Origin: an uncultured Litoreibacter sp.
Lineage (GTDB): Bacteria; Pseudomonadota; Alphaproteobacteria; Rhodobacterales; Rhodobacteraceae
DNA length: 64,000 bases
NCBI GenBank assembly: GCA_947493265.1
Contig: CANLQL010000004.1
Location: 620,001-684,000, forward strand
Reading direction: 5' to 3'
Of the stretch, positions 60,222-64,000 are shown one piece after another. The notes beneath the pieces were generated by a model. It saw nothing but the letters and a program-made list of their open reading frames with translations, made no database searches and was not told the origin of the DNA. The translations under genes were made by a program, and so were the position numbers. Each line of letters starts with the position of its first letter. Positions within the stretch are counted from its first letter, which is position 1.

Positions 60222-61420
60222 CGTTTCACAAGGTTCCATTGGGTCACTGTCATGAAAGGCCGCCAGCCAGTGAGTTTTCCGACAGGTTCCGCCCGCTGAA
60301 CGCTGATTTTTGCCAATTGACCACCATGTTTGCGATGCAGATCAATCAACATGGCTTCACTTTCAAGCGTGACTGCATTCGCAACAAGACGACCGAGGGG
60401 ACGCAGTTTGTCCCACGCTATTTCAAATGTTTCTTCGCTTAACCCACCGCCAATGAAGATCGCATCTGGGGCGTCCAGGCCATCAAGCGCTGCGGGCGTT
60501 TCGCCGTCTATCAGCTCCAATTTTGGTGAGCCTAGGGCCAACGCATTTGCGGCTGCCATGGCCCGTCTGTCAGCGCGTGGTTCGATCCCAACAGCACGCG
60601 CGTATCTTGCCGCTCGCATCCATTCGATCGCGACGGAGCCTGACCCAGTTCCGATATCCCACAACAATGCCCCCCGCATCGGCATAAGCTTGGCGAGGGT
60701 TGCGGCCCGAACCTCTTGCTTTGTCATGGTGCCGTCGGATTGGAACAAGGAATCGTCAAGACCTGGAACGCGAGGAAGCAGGGCTGCGTTCGGTGCCGCG
60801 ATACAGTCAATCGCGAGCGTATTGAACGCAGGAACAGAGTGGTTCCACGTATCAGCAACCCCATCAAACCGCTGCTCGTTCTCGCCACCCATCGCGGCAA
60901 GAACCGTCATTTTGGAATTTCCAAACCCTCGGTCACTCAGGAATTTGGCGATCTTTTCAGGGGTTTCTGCCCCAGTGGTCAGGATAATCAGTTTTTGGTC
61001 TGGCTGGATAAATGCAACCATCTGCTCAACCGGACGTCCGTGAACTGTGAGCGTTTCGACATCGGCAAGGCTCCATCCCATTCGTGCGGATGCCAGCTGG
61101 AAAGCGGACAATTGTGGGTGGAAGACGATCTGCGTTGAATCAATCGCCCGACCAATGCGCGCACCGACCGAAAACCACAGTGGGTCGCCTGTTGCCAATA
61201 CGACGACGCGTTTGCCTTTGAATTCCAAGAGCTGGTCAATCAGTGCGTCAAAGGGAGATGGCCATGCAACGCGGGTCGCGTTGATCGCGCCGGACAGGTC
61301 GTGATGACGATCGCCACCAACGATGATCTCCGCCGCTTCAACAACTGCCCGTGTCGCAGGTGTAAGACCGTCGAGACCATCTTCCCCGATACCAACGATA
61401 TGCAGCCATGGCGCGCTCAT
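60218..61420 (-). CDS. cobL: Precorrin-6Y methylase/decarboxylase (CbiE-CbiT fusion)
   Basis: This 400-residue bifunctional enzyme methylates C5 and C15 and decarboxylates the C12 acetate. The N-terminal half (about 1-200) is CbiE-type: GIGEDGLDGLTPATRAVVEAAEIIVGGDRH and ATGDPLWFSVGARIG. The C-terminal half (about 215-400) is CbiT-type: LRGALLWDIGTGSGSVAIEWMRA read as LLWDIGTGSGSVAIEW, then FIGGGLSEE. The ATG at 61420 is chosen; another four codons upstream is possible. It lies 39 bases after cobH. Confidence 0.94.
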   Translation of the reverse strand: MSAPWLHIVGIGEDGLDGLTPATRAVVEAAEIIVGGDRHHDLSGAINATRVAWPSPFDALIDQLLEFKGKRVVVLATGDPLWFSVGARIGRAIDSTQIVFHPQLSAFQLASARMGWSLADVETLTVHGRPVEQMVAFIQPDQKLIILTTGAETPEKIAKFLSDRGFGNSKMTVLAAMGGENEQRFDGVADTWNHSVPAFNTLAIDCIAAPNAALLPRVPGLDDSLFQSDGTMTKQEVRAATLAKLMPMRGALLWDIGTGSGSVAIEWMRAARYARAVGIEPRADRRAMAAANALALGSPKLELIDGETPAALDGLDAPDAIFIGGGLSEETFEIAWDKLRPLGRLVANAVTLESEAMLIDLHRKHGGQLAKISVQRAEPVGKLTGWRPFMTVTQWNLVKR

Positions 61421-61459
61421 AGGGCCGCCCATGATCCGTATTGGGATTTTACGTGGTGC

Positions 61460-62104
61460 TCAGTCATTGCGTTCATCCTCAGGCAGTCCGGCCGCCAATG
61501 CGTTTACCGCAGCAGATGCCAAAGCTGAACCACCCCGACGGCCCCGCAAGGCTATAAAGTCGCAGCCGCGTGAATTGCTGGCCAGTTCCGCTTTGCTTTC
61601 AGCCGCACCGACAAAGCCCACAGGAAATCCAAGAATAACCGCTGGTTTCGGCCAGCCTTGATCCAGAAGGTCAAGCAAATGAAACAGCGCGGTTGGTGCG
61701 TTCCCGATGGCAACGACCGCCCCTTCGATATGGTCGCGCCACAATTCCACTGCCGCAGCGGAGCGGGTATTGCCGATTTTTTCCGCATGCTCAGGAACTG
61801 CCGGATCATTCAGCGTCACGATCACCTGATTATCTGCAGGCAAGTATCGCCGGATGATACCAGCGCCGACCATTTCACAATCGCATAAGATGGGCGCGCC
61901 TTTCGTTAGCGCAAGCGCACCAACCTCATAGGCGGCGTCTGAAAATGCCAGCCTGTCAGCCGTTTCAACCATACCGCAAGCATGTATGACCCGCGTTGCA
62001 AGCTGCGCCATACCCTTCGGGAAACGCGCCAGATTGGCTTCGCTGCGCACCGTGGCAAAGCTTTGTGCGTAGATTGCCTTTGGGTCTTTCTCGTAAGGTC
62101 TCAA
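61460..62104 (-). CDS. cobH: Precorrin-8X methylmutase
   Basis: This 214-residue enzyme moves the C11 methyl group to C12. Seen are AIYAQSFATVRSEANLARFP, RVIHACGMVETADRLAFSD (with the catalytic His), ILCDCEMVGAGIIRRYL, and GFPVGFVGAAESKAEL near the C-terminus. The start appears to be a TTG, because no ATG or GTG fits before the conserved N-terminus and it has no clear ribosome site. It follows cbiX after 61 bases on the same strand. Confidence 0.94.
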   Translation of the reverse strand: MRPYEKDPKAIYAQSFATVRSEANLARFPKGMAQLATRVIHACGMVETADRLAFSDAAYEVGALALTKGAPILCDCEMVGAGIIRRYLPADNQVIVTLNDPAVPEHAEKIGNTRSAAAVELWRDHIEGAVVAIGNAPTALFHLLDLLDQGWPKPAVILGFPVGFVGAAESKAELASNSRGCDFIALRGRRGGSALASAAVNALAAGLPEDERND

Positions 62105-62165
62105 CGTTTGTCTTTCGATCTGTTGGCGGAGCCTCCGGCGGGAGGTATTTTAGCAAGAATAAGTT

Positions 62166-63392
62166 TCAGGATTTGCGCGCACTTTCTGGCCCAAGCGGAT
62201 GCTTGGCGTGTGGGTATTCCGGATGCGCGTGATCGTGATGATGGTCGTGGTGGTGATGGTCATGATCACCATGGTGATGATGGTGGTGGTGATCCGCGGC
62301 TTCGAGACGGCACATGCCTGTGCAGAAGGTATCACAAAGCACGCAGTCTGCGACGTTTGATCCAGGCGCGTTTGCGCCTTGTCCTTCAACATGGTGATGA
62401 TGGGATTCCTGAACCGCGCCAACTTCGGCCTCAAAGCCAAGGACTTGGGTACGGTATTTGCACAGAACACAGGTCGGAGGGGGCACTTCGGCAAAGGCAG
62501 GGTGATCCCGGCCCTTTTCGGCGGCAATTGCCGCGCGCTGTGCAGGTGTGATTGACTGGGTGCCTTCTCCTTCGATTGCCAGAACCTGTGTGCGGTACTG
62601 GCAAATGCCGCAGTTCGGTGGCGGGGTCGCGCTTAGCTGTTCAGTGATGCGTTCCGCGAAGGTCTCCAGCACCTTTTCATGGTCATTGAGGTAACCTGCT
62701 TTTACGAATTGAGTTTCCGGATGTTCGGCCGCGACCTGGTCAGTGAAACCGTAGATCCGGTCGATAAGAATACCCGTGAACAGAAAATAGGGGAACACGA
62801 CAACACGCTTGTAGCCCAGCTTGGCGACGTGCTGCAGGCAAGGCTCCACCAAGGGAAACGTAACGCCGGAATAGCCGGTTTCGACCCATCCTGTACCGAG
62901 GCCTTCATGAAGCATCCGGGCAATTTTGGCGACATTGCCATTTGCATCAGGATCAGAGGCCCCGCGCCCGATCACAACCAGGCACACGTCTTCATTGGGA
63001 AGCGGCCCGAGGTCTGCGTTTGCTTTGTCCAGTGCATCTTGAATTCGGGCTCCGGCCGCGGCGATCATTTTTGGGTCCACGCCCAATTCGCGGCCATAGC
63101 TGACTTCCAACCCATGTTTTGCTGCGTATGTGTTCAAAACCGTCGGAATGTCATTCTTTGCGTGCATCGCGGCAAAAAGCATGCCCGGAACAGCAAGGAT
63201 TTTATCGCAGCCCTGCTCGCGAAGTTTGTCCAGACCGTCGCGGATGACTGGGTTTGCAAATTCAAGATAGCCGTATTCGACCGGCCAATCGGGCAAAAGA
63301 GCAGGCAGTTTTTCGGCCAGTACCGAGAATTCGTCCACGGCAGCCTGGCTTCGGGACCCGTGGCCACAAATCATGACACCGATTTTGCTCAT
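62166..63392 (-). CDS. cbiX: Sirohydrochlorin cobaltochelatase CbiX with Cys-rich and His-rich C-terminus
   Basis: This 408-residue chelatase has two CbiX-type domains (about 1-125 and 135-255). H11 in MICGHGSRSQAAVDEF is the likely metal ligand. The C-terminal 150 residues are a metal-binding tail. It has two copies of C-x2-C-x-YRTQVL (C261/C264 and C308/C311), then C350-x2-C353-x3-C357-x3-C361, then a His/Asp stretch (about 368-390) with more than 15 His. Long CbiX enzymes of Bacillus type carry an Fe-S motif and a His tract. The pattern here is more elaborate. It opens the corrin path after the DUF6732-like gene. Confidence 0.92.
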   Translation of the reverse strand: MSKIGVMICGHGSRSQAAVDEFSVLAEKLPALLPDWPVEYGYLEFANPVIRDGLDKLREQGCDKILAVPGMLFAAMHAKNDIPTVLNTYAAKHGLEVSYGRELGVDPKMIAAAGARIQDALDKANADLGPLPNEDVCLVVIGRGASDPDANGNVAKIARMLHEGLGTGWVETGYSGVTFPLVEPCLQHVAKLGYKRVVVFPYFLFTGILIDRIYGFTDQVAAEHPETQFVKAGYLNDHEKVLETFAERITEQLSATPPPNCGICQYRTQVLAIEGEGTQSITPAQRAAIAAEKGRDHPAFAEVPPPTCVLCKYRTQVLGFEAEVGAVQESHHHHVEGQGANAPGSNVADCVLCDTFCTGMCRLEAADHHHHHHHGDHDHHHHDHHHDHAHPEYPHAKHPLGPESARKS

Positions 63393-63607
63393 GCGGATTC
63401 CTCCTCAGGCTCCACCTCGTCTGTTGTGTCTTCCTCAGTTTTCGGTTTTCCCTTGATCGCGCCCCAAATTGAAATGGCAGCCGCGACACCGATTGCAGCT
63501 CCGGCAACCCAATGATCATGGCCTGCGAGCTCCCCGAGATGTCCGACATGGGCTTGGACCATTGTCGGGCCGAAACAGATAACGCTGAGTGTTGCCAGGA
63601 ATTTCAT
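63389..63607 (-). CDS. Small exported membrane protein (DUF6732-like)
   Basis: This 72-residue protein has a signal peptide (KFLATLSVICFGPTMVQAH), then a short stretch HVGHLGELAGHDHWVAGAAIG with five His residues. One helix and an acidic tail (EEDTTDEVEPEEESA) follow. The His-rich start after cleavage could bind cobalt. The name follows my memory of a Rhodobacterales family with the HVGHLGELAGHDHWVAG sequence and should be checked. It is the first gene of the cobalamin operon with a good GGAGAAGG ribosome site, and overlaps cbiX by ATGA. Confidence 0.75.
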   Translation of the reverse strand: MKFLATLSVICFGPTMVQAHVGHLGELAGHDHWVAGAAIGVAAAISIWGAIKGKPKTEEDTTDEVEPEEESA

Positions 63608-63915
63608 ATCGGTGCCTTCTCCATCTTAGTGCAAGAGAAGTCGGGCAAGCCAAGCCTGCCATCGCATGACGATGCCGTGGTACAACCCCCTGATTGGGTC
63701 GATTGCGTTCGCGGCCAACCTCTCTGGCCCGCTGGGCGGGCCTCGTCTGGGATGGGTATATTCCTTGGGCGAATAAGCCGCAATGGGGGAAGCGAAGCGC
63801 ATGCTGCCAAAAACGACACGCACTTATTTGTGCACAGCTTCTGCGCGTTGGCTTTCGTGTCGGGTCAGCTACATCTTGGTTGAACGGCACTGACGCACAG
63901 GATGGAGTAGCACGA
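63608..63915. other. Intergenic region between the cobalamin operon and the yqjG-like gene
   Basis: These 308 bases are divergent space, so they should carry both promoters. The only structure I see is a hairpin GGCCCGC/GCGGGCC with a three-base loop (63726-63742). No cobalamin riboswitch consensus could be found on either strand. A minus-strand reading frame here (63516-63986) looks like noise. The yqjG-like ribosome site is weak. Confidence 0.5.
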
Positions 63916-64000
63916 ATGGGACTATTGGTAGACGGCAAATGGCAGGACAAATGGTACGATACATCCTCCAACGACGGCGCGTTCAAACGCAGCGAGGCCA
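63916..64000 (+). CDS. Glutathionyl-hydroquinone reductase YqjG-like (5' end only)
   Basis: The 28 visible codons read GLLVDGKWQDKWYDTSSNDG then AFKRSEA. They match the start of the YqjG/ECM4 family (GxLxDGxWxDxWYDT.....G.F.R). These are omega-like glutathione transferases that reduce glutathionyl-hydroquinones. The window ends before the active-site Cys (CPWAHR in the family), so only the N-terminus supports the call. Confidence 0.75.
   Translation, partial: MGLLVDGKWQDKWYDTSSNDGAFKRSEA

Noticed and set aside
62225-62295. Low-complexity GATG/GGTGGT repeat on the plus strand, possible regulatory repeat
   Set aside because: It is the coding sequence of the His/Asp tract of CbiX (CAC/CAT/GAC codons on the minus strand).
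63608-63915. Possible cobalamin riboswitch, suggested by GGTGCC at 63611 and GC-rich pairing upstream of the cob operon
   Set aside because: The conserved core (GGGAA, GGTG and the GCCACTG-type B12 box) is missing on both strands; the GGTGCC is just the complement of the ribosome site region of the first gene.
63516-63986. Minus-strand ORF of 156 codons upstream of the cobalamin operon
   Set aside because: It overlaps both the start of the yqjG-like gene and the DUF6732-like gene in other frames and has no motif.

Overview
The window is a gene-dense chromosomal segment of an alphaproteobacterium. Gene content points to a marine Rhodobacterales (Roseobacter-type) bacterium. The markers are an AldR-like Lrp gene divergent from alanine dehydrogenase, a CbiG-CobJ fusion, an FeS cryptochrome/photolyase, and an atypical Mrp antiporter cluster. 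The packing is tight, with many 4-bp ATGA/GTGA start-stop overlaps. I see no insertion sequence, prophage, integrase, CRISPR array or rRNA. The only structural RNA I can support is one tRNA-Gln.

Layout, left half. 0-5.6 kb: a BKACE-type enzyme, tRNA-Gln, an HI0933-type flavoprotein, then a capsule export/Kdo block (kpsT, kpsE-like, kdsA) without kpsM. 5.8-13.4 kb: a ten-gene Mrp-like Na+/H+ antiporter operon with three MrpD/NuoL-like subunits and no full-length MrpA. 13.6-16 kb: a four-cysteine uracil-DNA glycosylase relative, SseB and GhrA. 16-21.6 kb: the elongasome operon mreB-mreC-mreD-mrdA-rodA. 21.7-23.5 kb: leuA, preceded by a leucine-rich leader peptide gene (not previously annotated here) and mutually exclusive hairpins. 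23.5-27.2 kb: an SDR plus photolyase pair and a secreted protein of 19 MORN repeats. 27.3-35.4 kb: nadE, a PAS histidine-kinase-like protein lacking its phospho-acceptor His, gltX, a TlpA-type thioredoxin, argH with a 47-residue LptM-like lipoprotein, greA and a membrane protein of unknown function.

Layout, right half. 35.4-39.4 kb: a molybdenum cofactor operon, fdhD-mobA-mobB-moeA, in which MoeA carries an N-terminal DUF429-like domain. 39.5-44 kb: AzlCD amino-acid exporter, AldR/Ald, MscL, a glutathione transferase and YtoQ. 44-50.7 kb: translation and core metabolism (pheT, pheS, rplT, rpmI, pyk), with a small ORF and a strong bidirectional terminator between pheS and pheT. 50.7-56.9 kb: DUF1244, two tandem paralogous small exported or membrane proteins, a D-amino-acid block (D-amino-acid transaminase, DgcA, DgcN), a TIM-barrel plus desaturase pair and a hypothetical protein. 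57-63.6 kb: a cobalamin (corrin ring) operon (DUF6732-like, cbiX, cobH, cobL, cobI, cbiG-cobJ, cobM). The window ends inside a YqjG-type glutathionyl-hydroquinone reductase gene.

The most interesting items are the leuA attenuator, whose leader peptide appears to be translated from a leaderless transcript, and the D-amino-acid block. Others are the DUF429-MoeA fusion, the histidine kinase without a histidine, the metal-binding C-terminus of CbiX, and the tandem small paralogs. Assignments rest on reading motifs and gene order by eye; no database search was run.
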